Source: Actinoplanes lobatus (GTDB taxonomy: Bacteria; Actinomycetota; Actinomycetes; Mycobacteriales; Micromonosporaceae). From it: a DNA stretch of 64,000 nucleotides. The stretch lies in the NCBI RefSeq assembly GCF_014205215.1, contig NZ_JACHNC010000001.1, positions 5,948,501 through 6,012,500 of the forward strand. Direction: 5' to 3'. Shown here in pieces: positions 43,201-50,716 of the stretch (within the stretch, counting starts at the first letter, position 1; the number at the start of each line of letters is the position of its first letter). Both the position numbers and the translations under genes were made by a program. The notes under the pieces are model-generated. The model did no database searches and was not told the origin of the DNA. It was given only the letters and a program-made list of their open reading frames with translations.

Positions 43201-43908
43201 GTGTTCGTAGCGGGTGGCGGAGAGCAGCAGGAGCCACTCGTCGCAGCCCTGCCACGGGTAGAGGTCGGCCGCGCCGCCGCGGACTGTTCGTGGGCCGTCG
43301 CCGGTGCGGGGGCTCGCGTCCAGCGGGGCGCCGTCGAAGCCGGGGATCCACACGTCGGAGCAGAGTTCGCCGGCTGAGCCCATGCCGGCCAGGCCGAACG
43401 GGTTCTCGGCGGCGGCGGTGCGGGCCTCGTCGCCGAAGTCGTCGAGGAGCTGGTCCTCTCCGGGTCTGGCGTCGCCGCGGAAGGTGAGCGTGGTGGTTCC
43501 GGCGCGGGCCGCGTACTCCCATTCGGCCTCGCTGGGCAGGCGGAACGGCCACGTGGCCAGCAGGTCGCCGAGGTCGCCCGTCAGGCGCGCGGCGGTCGTG
43601 CCCGCGCGGGCGTAGAAGTCGTCGTAGTCCGGCAGCCAGTGCCGCACCTGGTCGACGGTCAGCGGGTGCCGGGCCAGCAGGAACGGCTCCACCTTCACCT
43701 CGCGGACCGGGCGGCATTCGCCGGCGCCGGAAAGGAACGGTTCGACCGTGTCCTCGGTGTCGCCCGCGCGCTCGATGGCGCGTACCGCGTCGATCTCCGC
43801 ATCGGACAGGCCCATCCGGAAGACGCCGGCCGGCACCTTCCGGAACACCACTCCGGACGGGGTGTGCCGCCATGCCGGGCGCCCGGCCACGGCCTCCTCG
43901 CTCCACAT
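43153..43908 (-). CDS. FGE-sulfatase (SUMF1/EgtB-like) domain protein
   Basis: 251 residues from MWSEEAVAGRPAWRHTPSG; the frame is open further upstream but loses normal composition. The domain shows FRMGLSDAEIDAV, VEPFLLARHPLTVDQVRHWL, the RLPSEAEWEYAARAG hallmark and late RGGAADLYPWQGCDEW. This fold covers formylglycine-generating enzymes and many C-type-lectin-like proteins. Here it is short, with no sulfatase beside it, so catalytic function is doubtful. Its 3' terminus is duplicated twice downstream. Confidence 0.75.
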   Translation of the reverse strand: MWSEEAVAGRPAWRHTPSGVVFRKVPAGVFRMGLSDAEIDAVRAIERAGDTEDTVEPFLSGAGECRPVREVKVEPFLLARHPLTVDQVRHWLPDYDDFYARAGTTAARLTGDLGDLLATWPFRLPSEAEWEYAARAGTTTLTFRGDARPGEDQLLDDFGDEARTAAAENPFGLAGMGSAGELCSDVWIPGFDGAPLDASPRTGDGPRTVRGGAADLYPWQGCDEWLLLLSATRYEHDSFTAIRPAAPLPPH

Positions 43909-44012
43909 GGGCCGGAACGGTAACAGACGCCGCGGAAGCGATGAGAAATCGTGTGCGGATTTCTGTAATGTGCGCGCTCCCGGAATGCACGTGCCTTTAG
44001 GAATTGACCGTC

Positions 44013-44040
44013 TTGACAGCCAATGTGTTAGCGATAACAT
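44013..44040 (+). promoter_or_regulatory. Promoter with overlapping LacI-type operator upstream of the GH43-AbfB operon
   Basis: TTGACA (44013) and TAACAT (44035) are spaced by 16 nt. The LacI-type inverted repeat TGTTA-GCGA-TAACA, with central CG, occupies 44026-44039. Operator and -10 overlap, so binding should block initiation. Confidence 0.65.
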
Positions 44041-44089
44041 GTGCTCTTAACAAAGGATTAACAAGGCATGCCATTCCCGGAGGCATTTC

Positions 44090-45520
44090 ATGAGCTATCA
44101 GCCACGACGGCGGGAACTGCTCGCGGCGATCGGCGGCGCCGTCGTCACGGCCGCCGTCGGTCTCCCGGCGCGGCCCGCGGCGGCCGCCGACGTGTACACC
44201 GCCTATCTCATGGCGCACTTCACCGGTGAGAGCGCCACCGGTGAGCAGATGTACTTCGCCACCAGCACCGACGGCCTGCACTGGACCGACCTGAACGGGT
44301 CGCAGCCGGTGCTGCTGTCCAGCGTGGGGGAGAAGGGCGTCCGCGACCCGGCCCTGGTCCGCTCCCCGGCCGGCGACCGGTTCCACCTGATCGCCACCGA
44401 CCTGCGGATCGCCAGCGGCAAGGGCTGGGACGTCGCCCAGCACAGCGGCAGCACCTCCCTGGTCGTGTGGGAGTCCACCAACCTGACAACCTGGTCGGCG
44501 CCGCGCCTGGTGAACGTTGCGGGCGCCATTTCCGGCGCCGGTTGCGCCTGGGCGCCGGAGGCCATCTACGACCCGGCGGCCGGAAACTATGTCGTCTACT
44601 GGGCGACCATTACCGACAAGGCGCGGATCTACTATTCCCGCACCACCGACTTCCGTTCTTTCACCAGCCCGCAGGTCTACATCGACCGGCCGGGCACGCA
44701 GGGCATCATCGACACCCAGATCCTGGAGATCGCGGGCAGTGTGGGTGGTTACCGGTACGTGCGGGCCTCCGGCGACGGGCAGATCACCATCGAGGGCAGC
44801 AACCAGATCGTCGGCGGCTGGACGCGGCTCGGCGACCTGTCCGGGCTGGGCCTGACCGGGGCTCAGGTGGAGGGCCCGATCCTGCACAAGTTCAACGACC
44901 GCAACGAGTGGGGCCTGTGGGTCGACCAGTACGCGTCCGGCCGCGGCTACCTGCCGTTGGCCACCACGAATCCGGCCTCGCTGAGCGCCTACCGGATCCG
45001 CGGCACCTCGGAGTACGCGCTGGGCGCCAGCCGGAAGCGGCACGGCACGATCCTGCCGATCACCCAGGCGCAGTACACCGCGCTGCACGGTAAGTGGGCG
45101 ACGTTCACGACCGGGGTCAACCGGATCCAGTCGTACAACTTCACCGACCGGTACGTGCGGCACAGCAACTTCGACGCCCGCATCGACGCCGGTGTCTCCC
45201 CGCTGGCCGACTCCCAGTGGCGGCTCGTGCCCGGCCTGGCCGGCGCGAGCGGTGTGTCGATCGAGTCCACCAACTTCCCCGGCTACTACCTGCGGCACAG
45301 CAACTTCGACTTCGCGCTGGCCCCCGACGACGGCAGCACCGCCTTTGCGGCCGACGCCACCTTCACCCGGGTCGCCGGGCTGGCCGACTCCTCGGCGGTG
45401 TCGTTCCGGTCCTACAACAACCTGACCCGCTACCTGCGGCACTACAACTACCTGCTGCGGCTCGACGAGATCACCACCGCCACCGGGCGGGCCGACGCCA
45501 CCTTCCGCCTGACCAGCTGA
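44090..45520 (+). CDS. Secreted GH43-like glycosidase with C-terminal AbfB (CBM42) domain
   Basis: 476 residues, GGAGG 7 nt upstream. The start MSYQPRRRELLAAIGGAVVT is a twin-arginine signal cut near AAA-AD. A five-bladed beta-propeller of GH43 type spans about 35-340 (VRDPALVRSPAGDRFHLIAT, WAPEAIYDPAAGNYVVYWAT, QVEGPILHKFNDRNEWGLWV). The AbfB arabinose-binding beta-trefoil follows (about 345-476: YNFTDRYVRHSNFDARI, FPGYYLRHSNFDFAL, LTRYLRHYNYLLRL). It probably releases arabinose or xylose from arabinan or arabinoxylan. It is the first gene of an operon with a second GH43-AbfB and the sigma-AbfB fusion. Confidence 0.85.
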   Translation: MSYQPRRRELLAAIGGAVVTAAVGLPARPAAAADVYTAYLMAHFTGESATGEQMYFATSTDGLHWTDLNGSQPVLLSSVGEKGVRDPALVRSPAGDRFHLIATDLRIASGKGWDVAQHSGSTSLVVWESTNLTTWSAPRLVNVAGAISGAGCAWAPEAIYDPAAGNYVVYWATITDKARIYYSRTTDFRSFTSPQVYIDRPGTQGIIDTQILEIAGSVGGYRYVRASGDGQITIEGSNQIVGGWTRLGDLSGLGLTGAQVEGPILHKFNDRNEWGLWVDQYASGRGYLPLATTNPASLSAYRIRGTSEYALGASRKRHGTILPITQAQYTALHGKWATFTTGVNRIQSYNFTDRYVRHSNFDARIDAGVSPLADSQWRLVPGLAGASGVSIESTNFPGYYLRHSNFDFALAPDDGSTAFAADATFTRVAGLADSSAVSFRSYNNLTRYLRHYNYLLRLDEITTATGRADATFRLTS

Positions 45521-45537
45521 CCGGAAAGCGAGCAACC

Positions 45538-46914
45538 ATGCGCAATCTCGCCCGCGCGGCGACCGTACTCCTGGGCTCGTCGATGGTCGTGGCCGTCGCC
45601 GCCGGCCCGGCGGCGGCCGCCGAGATCCCGACCGGCGCCCGGTCGCTGGAGTCGGTCAACCTGACCGGCCGGTACATCCGGCACAGCGACTATCTCGGCA
45701 GCGTCGCCGCGGTCACCTCGAGCAGCACGGCCCAGGCCAAGAGCGACGCCACCTTCACCGTGACGCCGGGTCTGGCCGGCGGCGCCGGCTGCGTCTCGTT
45801 CCAGGCGGCCAACGGCATGTGGCTGCGCCACCGCGACTTCCGGGTCCGCCTGGAGACCAACGCGGGCACGGCCACGTTCCTGGCCGACGCCACCTTCTGC
45901 GTACGGGACGGGTCGGTCAGCGGTTCGGTTCGGCTGGAGTCGTCGAACTACCCGGGACGGTTCCTGCGGCACCGTGACAACCAGTTGTGGATCGACCCCT
46001 CCACCACCAACCCCGGCACGTTCGCGGCCGACAGCTCGTTCCGCGTCACCACCCCGTGGGTGGCCGGCCGCCGCAGCCCGGTGATCAAGGGCCTGTACGG
46101 CGACCCGAACATCGCCTACCTGAACGGCCGCTACTACATCTACCCGACCACCGACGGGTACGCCGGCTGGAGCGGCACCCGGTTCAAGGCGTTCTCCTCC
46201 ACCGACCTGGTGAACTGGACCGATCACGGCACCGTCCTGGATCTGGCCACCCAGGTCGACTGGTCGAGCGGGCGGGCGTGGGCGCCGACCGTGGCCTACC
46301 GCAACGGCCGCTACTACCTCTACTTCTGCGGCGACACCAACATCGGCGTGGCCACCTCGACCAGCCCGGCCGGGCCGTTCACCGACGCGCTGGGCAAGCC
46401 GCTGATCGCGGCCGGGTTCCGCAGCGGGCAGATGATCGACCCGGCGGTGTTCACCGACGATGACGGCCAGTCCTATCTGTACTGGGGAAACGGGTACGCG
46501 TACGCCGTACCCCTGAATGCCGACATGATCTCGTTCGACTCGGCCAGGGTGACCACCTTCGGGTTGCCGAACTTCCGTGAGGCGCCGTTCGTCGTCAAGC
46601 GCAACGGCGTCTACCACATGACCTACTCGGTGGACGACACGCGCTCGGAGAACTACCACGTCGAGTACGCCACCAGCACGTCACCGCTCGGTCCGTGGAC
46701 GCATCGCGGCACGATCCTGTCGAAGGACCTGAATCTGGGCATCAAGGGGCCCGGGCATCATTCGATCGTGCAGGCGCCCGGCACCGACACCTGGTACATC
46801 GCCTACCACCGGTTCGCGATCCCGGCCGGGGACGGCACCAACCGCGAGGTCACGATCGACCCGTTGCGTTTCGGCGCCGACGGCATGATCATGCCGGTGG
46901 TGCCCACCCTGTGA
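45538..46914 (+). CDS. Secreted GH43 glycosidase with N-terminal AbfB (CBM42) domain
   Basis: 458 residues from MRNLARAATVLLGSSMVVAV, 17 bp after the previous stop, with GGAAAGCGAG upstream. A Sec signal ends at about AAAAE. The AbfB domain comes first (about 35-170: LTGRYIRHSDYLGS, MWLRHRDFRVRLE, YPGRFLRHRDNQLWI). The GH43 propeller follows (about 180-458), with the base Asp in YGDPNIAYLNGRYYIYPTT, APFVVKRNGVYHMTYS carrying the acid Glu just before it, and GPGHHSIVQAPGTDTWYIAYH. It probably acts on arabinose-substituted polysaccharide. It is separated by 4 bp from the sigma-AbfB gene. Confidence 0.88.
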   Translation: MRNLARAATVLLGSSMVVAVAAGPAAAAEIPTGARSLESVNLTGRYIRHSDYLGSVAAVTSSSTAQAKSDATFTVTPGLAGGAGCVSFQAANGMWLRHRDFRVRLETNAGTATFLADATFCVRDGSVSGSVRLESSNYPGRFLRHRDNQLWIDPSTTNPGTFAADSSFRVTTPWVAGRRSPVIKGLYGDPNIAYLNGRYYIYPTTDGYAGWSGTRFKAFSSTDLVNWTDHGTVLDLATQVDWSSGRAWAPTVAYRNGRYYLYFCGDTNIGVATSTSPAGPFTDALGKPLIAAGFRSGQMIDPAVFTDDDGQSYLYWGNGYAYAVPLNADMISFDSARVTTFGLPNFREAPFVVKRNGVYHMTYSVDDTRSENYHVEYATSTSPLGPWTHRGTILSKDLNLGIKGPGHHSIVQAPGTDTWYIAYHRFAIPAGDGTNREVTIDPLRFGADGMIMPVVPTL

Positions 46915-46918
46915 CGGG

Positions 46919-48427
46919 ATGAAGATGATCGCTGATGAGACCTGCCGACGCCTCGTCAGCGCGGCCCGCGCGGGTGATCAGCGGGCACTGGAAGAGCTGA
47001 TCAGGGCGTTTCTGCCACTCGTCTACAACGTCGTGGGCAGTGCGCTCTATCGGCACGCGGACACCGACGACGTCGTCCAGCAGGTGCTGCTGGACGTCGT
47101 CCGGGATCTGGGCTCCCTCCGGGATCCGGACAGGTTCCGGTCCTGGCTGCTGGTCATCACGATGCGCGAGATCAGCGCGCATCGTGGCCGCCGGGACCGG
47201 GAGGCGGTACGGGCCGTGCCGCTCGACGACGCGGCGGATCTTCCGGAGTCCGGCGGTTTCGAGGAACTGGCCGTCCTGCGGCTGGGCCTGCACGATCAGC
47301 GGCGGGAGGTCGCGCGGGCCGGCCGGTGGCTGGATCCCGATGACCGCGGCCTCTTCGCCCTGTGGTGGCAGGAACTGGCCGGGCGGATCACCCGGCAGGA
47401 GACCGCCGACGCACTCGGGGTCAACCTCACCCACGCCGGCGTCCGCGTCCACCGGATGCGGGAGCAACTGGAGAACGCGCGGGCTGTCGTGGCCGCGCTC
47501 TCCGCCGAGCGGGTCTGTGCCGGGCTGACCCGGGCGGCGGACGGCTGGGACGGGGAGCCGTCGTCGCTGTGGCGTAAACGGCTCGCGCGACACGTACGCG
47601 GATGTGGGGTCTGCACGCGGGCCGAGGGTGACCGGATCCCGGTTGACCGCCTGTTGGGAGACCTGGCTCTCGTCGCCGTGCCGGCCGCTCTGGCCGGTGC
47701 GGCGCTGAGCCGCCTCGCCAAAACAGCAGCCGCGGCCAAAACAGCAGCCGCGGCCAAAACCGCGGCGGTGGCCAAAACCGCAGCGGCGACCAAGACGACG
47801 ACGGCGGCCAAGACATCGGTGGCGGCCAAGGCGGCGACGGTGCCGGTGACGGTCAAGACGGCGACGGTGTCAGTGGCGGCGGTGGCCACCCTGACCGCCG
47901 GCGTGGTGATCCTGCCCGGCATGGCGAGCACGCCTGCCGTGGTGAGCACGCCCGCCGCGGTGAGCACGCCGAGCACGGAGTCCACACCGAGCACACCGAG
48001 CAGAACCGCGGCCCCGGTGACACTGACCGGCACCCATTCCCTGGAACTGGTCGCCACCCCGGGCCGTTTCCTGGCGTCCGGCCCCGAACTGGCCACACTG
48101 GCGCAGACCAGGACCCGGCGGACCGCCTTCACCGTGGTCGGGGGAATGTCCAACCCCGACTGCGTCTCACTGCGTGCCGCCGATGGCCGCTACCTGCGCC
48201 ACTACGCCTTCCGGATCAAGCTGGCGGCGCCGGACGGCAGCGCGATCTTCCGGGCCGACGCCACCTGGTGCCCGCTCACCGGCGACGACGGCCGGGTGAC
48301 GCTGCGCTCGGACAACTATCCGGCCCGGGTGATCCACTACCGGCCCGACGGCGAGCTGGGCATCGACGAGACCGACGGCACCCCGGGGTTCACGGCGGCG
48401 AGTACCTGGATCGTCCGTAAGGGCTAG
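46919..48427 (+). CDS. ECF sigma factor fused to zinc-finger, membrane segment and extracytoplasmic AbfB domain
   Basis: 502 residues from ATG at 46919 (46925 is the alternative), 4 bp behind the GH43 gene. Order: sigma-2 (about 28-92), sigma-4 (about 135-190, ITRQETADALGVNLTHAGVR), a zinc-finger anti-sigma-like HVRGCGVC (His225, Cys229, Cys232), a Lys/Ala repeat linker (267-303), a hydrophobic helix at about 314-335, a Ser/Thr/Pro linker (337-365), and an AbfB domain (about 372-502) with YLRHYAFRIKL and ARVIHYRPDGELG. The predicted arrangement puts sigma and its brake inside and an arabinose-binding sensor outside. A second hydrophobic stretch (248-262) makes topology uncertain. ECF groups with long carbohydrate-binding C-terminal extensions are known in actinobacteria; regulation of its own operon is inference. 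Confidence 0.85.
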   Translation: MKMIADETCRRLVSAARAGDQRALEELIRAFLPLVYNVVGSALYRHADTDDVVQQVLLDVVRDLGSLRDPDRFRSWLLVITMREISAHRGRRDREAVRAVPLDDAADLPESGGFEELAVLRLGLHDQRREVARAGRWLDPDDRGLFALWWQELAGRITRQETADALGVNLTHAGVRVHRMREQLENARAVVAALSAERVCAGLTRAADGWDGEPSSLWRKRLARHVRGCGVCTRAEGDRIPVDRLLGDLALVAVPAALAGAALSRLAKTAAAAKTAAAAKTAAVAKTAAATKTTTAAKTSVAAKAATVPVTVKTATVSVAAVATLTAGVVILPGMASTPAVVSTPAAVSTPSTESTPSTPSRTAAPVTLTGTHSLELVATPGRFLASGPELATLAQTRTRRTAFTVVGGMSNPDCVSLRAADGRYLRHYAFRIKLAAPDGSAIFRADATWCPLTGDDGRVTLRSDNYPARVIHYRPDGELGIDETDGTPGFTAASTWIVRKG

Positions 48428-49557
48428 GCGGTGTGCGACAGCAGCACCCGGCTGACCGCGGCGGCCGTGGGCAGGTCGTCCACGGTCACCATGGCGCTGT
48501 CGCGGGCGCACATCGCGTACCCGAAGCCCGGCCCGACCACCGCCGCCACGAACTCGCCGCCGACCGGCTGATCGAGCAGCACCACCGCCCGTCCCGGCGC
48601 GGCGAGCCCCTGGAGGAGCCCGGCGAGCCCCGGGTGGGACACCACGACGACCGCGCAGTCGTGATCGATCGCGGTCTCCCGCAGCCGGATGAGCCCCGCC
48701 TCGACGTCCCCGGGAACCCGCTGCCGGGCCGGCCGGCTCCGCGTCGCGACCTCGAACGGCGTACCCATCGGCTGGTGGAATCCCGGCCGTGACCCGCGCA
48801 GCATCTCGGCCCCCGCCGGGTCGAAGTGCCGCACGTTCTCGATCGGCCCGGGCCGGCCGAACAGCCAGCCCTGCCCCCAGCGCGCCCCGAGCCGCAGGGC
48901 CGTGGCCAGGTGCTCCTCGGTCTCGATGCCCTCGGCGATCACCACGGCGCCGGTCCGCGCGGCCTCGGTCCGCACCACGGCGGCGACGGTCCGGGAGTGC
49001 TCGGTGTCCGGGTCGCGGATCACGCTCATGTCGATCTTGATCACCTCGGGTTCGAGGATCGGCAGGAACGCCAGTGACATCGGGTCCACCCCGACGTCGT
49101 CCAGGGCGATGCCGTTTCCGTCGACCTGGACCGTTCTGGCCAAGCGGAGCATGCTGCCGGGGACGGTCGGCAGGGCGCGCTCGGTGTATTCGAGGATCGT
49201 CCGGAACGGAGGCCGGGCCGCGAACAGGTCCATCAGCCAGGGTGACCGCGGCCGGTCCATGACGCCGGGCTCGCTGTTGGCGAACAGCAGCGGCGGGGCG
49301 ACCGGCGCCACCAGCACGCTTTCCATGGCGCGTTCGAAGCAGAGCATGTCCAGCTCGCCGAGCCGTCCCGCTTCGCTGGCCGCGGCGAAGAGCCGGTCCG
49401 GGAATTCCAGGGTGGTTCCGGCAGGCCCGCGGGCGAGGGCTTCCAACCCCATGACGGTACGGGTGGACAGGTCGACGATCGGCTGGAACACCGACCGTAC
49501 GCGCCGTTCCTCCAGCAGTGCACCGATGGTGAGGTCGATCGTCGGCACCGAGCGCAT
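48424..49557 (-). CDS. EAL-domain c-di-GMP phosphodiesterase-like protein with C-terminal sensory region
   Basis: 377 residues; the ATG at 49557 has GAAGGAG 10 nt upstream, so the longer open frame is not used. The EAL domain (about 8-250) retains QPIVDLSTRTVMGLEALARG, the metal ligand Asn in FANSEP, YTERAL, ALDDVGVDPMS, IKIDMS and AEGIETEEHL. The key residues are therefore present and hydrolysis of c-di-GMP is plausible. The last 125 residues (CAVVVVSHPGLAGLLQGL, FVAAVVGPGFGYAMCARDSA) resemble a DICT-type sensory domain, at low certainty. It is convergent with the sigma-AbfB gene, the stops overlapping by 3 bp. Confidence 0.82.
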   Translation of the reverse strand: MRSVPTIDLTIGALLEERRVRSVFQPIVDLSTRTVMGLEALARGPAGTTLEFPDRLFAAASEAGRLGELDMLCFERAMESVLVAPVAPPLLFANSEPGVMDRPRSPWLMDLFAARPPFRTILEYTERALPTVPGSMLRLARTVQVDGNGIALDDVGVDPMSLAFLPILEPEVIKIDMSVIRDPDTEHSRTVAAVVRTEAARTGAVVIAEGIETEEHLATALRLGARWGQGWLFGRPGPIENVRHFDPAGAEMLRGSRPGFHQPMGTPFEVATRSRPARQRVPGDVEAGLIRLRETAIDHDCAVVVVSHPGLAGLLQGLAAPGRAVVLLDQPVGGEFVAAVVGPGFGYAMCARDSAMVTVDDLPTAAAVSRVLLSHTA

Positions 49558-49624
49558 CAGCCTGTGACTCCTTCGCGTGGCGGACTCTGATGTCTTTCGG
49601 TCCCCGCACCCCCGGAGTTGAGGG

Positions 49625-49638
49625 TTGCACTTGTGCAA
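49625..49638. promoter_or_regulatory. Inverted repeat between EAL gene and membrane/winged-helix operon
   Basis: TTGCAC and GTGCAA flank TT, 28 bp upstream of the ATG at 49666. The size and position fit an operator for the winged-helix regulator encoded as the second gene of that operon. Confidence 0.5.
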
Positions 49639-49665
49639 ATTGGTTTGTGATGGAAACCTGTTGGC

Positions 49666-50337
49666 ATGACAACTGATGCGGTGCCCGGCGACCCCCGCCG
49701 GCTGCTGTCCGAGGTGCACGACCTCGCCCACCGGGTCCGGCGCGATCAGCGGGTGACCTGGGTCGCACTGCTGGTGCTGGCCGTCGTGACGTTCGCGGCG
49801 ATCCCGTTCGACTGGTTCGGCATGAAGGTGGACTGCGCGCCCACCGGCGAGTGCGAGTTCTCCCGCGACGGCGTGCTGTATTACTGGCCGCCCGCACTGC
49901 TGGTGGCGTATGCGGCGATCGCCTACGCCTACCGGCGGATCGCCCGGTCCCGCGGGGTGGACGCCCGTGTCCTGCCGTATGCGATCACCGGCGCCGGCCT
50001 GATCCTCGTCTTCCTCGCGGCCTGGGTGGCCGTCCGGATGTACCTCGCCGACAACCCGCCACCCACCGAGCCGCTGCCGTACGGGTGGATGGTCCTGGAC
50101 CGGCTGGTCGCGCCGTGGGGCATCATCGGCGTCGCGCTGCTGGTGCTGGCCCGGCTGGAGCGCAACACCGGGCTGCTGCTGTTCACCCTCGGCTACCTGG
50201 CCGTGGTCCTGGTGCCGATCGACTTCGGCTGGCAGGCGCATCAAAGCGTACGGGCCGAGTTCCTGCCGCAGCAGGTCATCAGCGGTCTGGTGCTGCTGCT
50301 CGGCGCGGCCGGATTCGCGCTGGCCCGGCGGCGATGA
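49666..50337 (+). CDS. Integral membrane protein
   Basis: 223 residues. A 30-residue cytoplasmic N-terminus is followed by about five helices (VTWVALLVLAVVTFAAIPF, ALLVAYAAIAYAYRRI, ITGAGLILVFLAAWVAV, GIIGVALLVLARL, TLGYLAVVLVPI and a final GLVLLLGAAGFALARRR). A Cys-containing loop (DCAPTGECEF) follows helix 1 and should face outside. The family is not recognised. The stop overlaps the regulator start (ATGA), so the two are coupled and the regulator probably controls this protein. Confidence 0.7.
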   Translation: MTTDAVPGDPRRLLSEVHDLAHRVRRDQRVTWVALLVLAVVTFAAIPFDWFGMKVDCAPTGECEFSRDGVLYYWPPALLVAYAAIAYAYRRIARSRGVDARVLPYAITGAGLILVFLAAWVAVRMYLADNPPPTEPLPYGWMVLDRLVAPWGIIGVALLVLARLERNTGLLLFTLGYLAVVLVPIDFGWQAHQSVRAEFLPQQVISGLVLLLGAAGFALARRR

Positions 50338-50705
50338 CCGCCGAGACCGAGCCGGCCCACCCGGTCACCGGCCTGGACGACGTGGTGCACCAGCGGGTCC
50401 GCCTCGGCATCCTGACCATCGCCCACGAGGCGCGGCGGGTCGAGTTCGGCTACCTGCGTGGCCAGTTGCAGTTGACCGCGGGAAACCTGTCCCAGCACCT
50501 CGGCGTCCTGGAGACGGCCGGCCTCATCGAGGTCGAGAAGGGCTACGAAGGCAAGCGCGGGCGGACCTGGATCACCCTCACCGCGGCCGGGCGGACGGCG
50601 CTCGCCGAGGAGATCGGGCGGCTGAAGCTGCTCATCGCCCGCGTCGAGACCACCGAGGGTAGGGAACCGGCCGAAATCGGTCATGCGGTCGGGAAGCGCG
50701 GGTAG
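50334..50705 (+). CDS. Winged-helix transcriptional regulator (MarR/ArsR-like, HTH_27 type)
   Basis: 123 residues from MTAETEPAHPVTGLDDVVHQ. It shows VRLGILTIAHEARRVEFGYL, the recognition helix region LTAGNLSQHLGVLETAGLIE, and the wing EVEKGYEGKRGRTWITLTAA. It is a small cytoplasmic dimeric repressor. It overlaps the upstream membrane protein gene by 4 bp and is 11 bp from the MFS gene, so all three may be one operon. The TTGCAC/GTGCAA repeat at 49625 is a candidate site. Confidence 0.85.
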   Translation: MTAETEPAHPVTGLDDVVHQRVRLGILTIAHEARRVEFGYLRGQLQLTAGNLSQHLGVLETAGLIEVEKGYEGKRGRTWITLTAAGRTALAEEIGRLKLLIARVETTEGREPAEIGHAVGKRG

Positions 50706-50716
50706 CGTGAACCGGC

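Noticed and set aside
48424..50244. Extended N-terminus of the EAL protein (606 residues)
   Set aside because: The upstream part is antisense to a membrane protein gene, while the ATG at 49557 has a good SD and begins the EAL domain.
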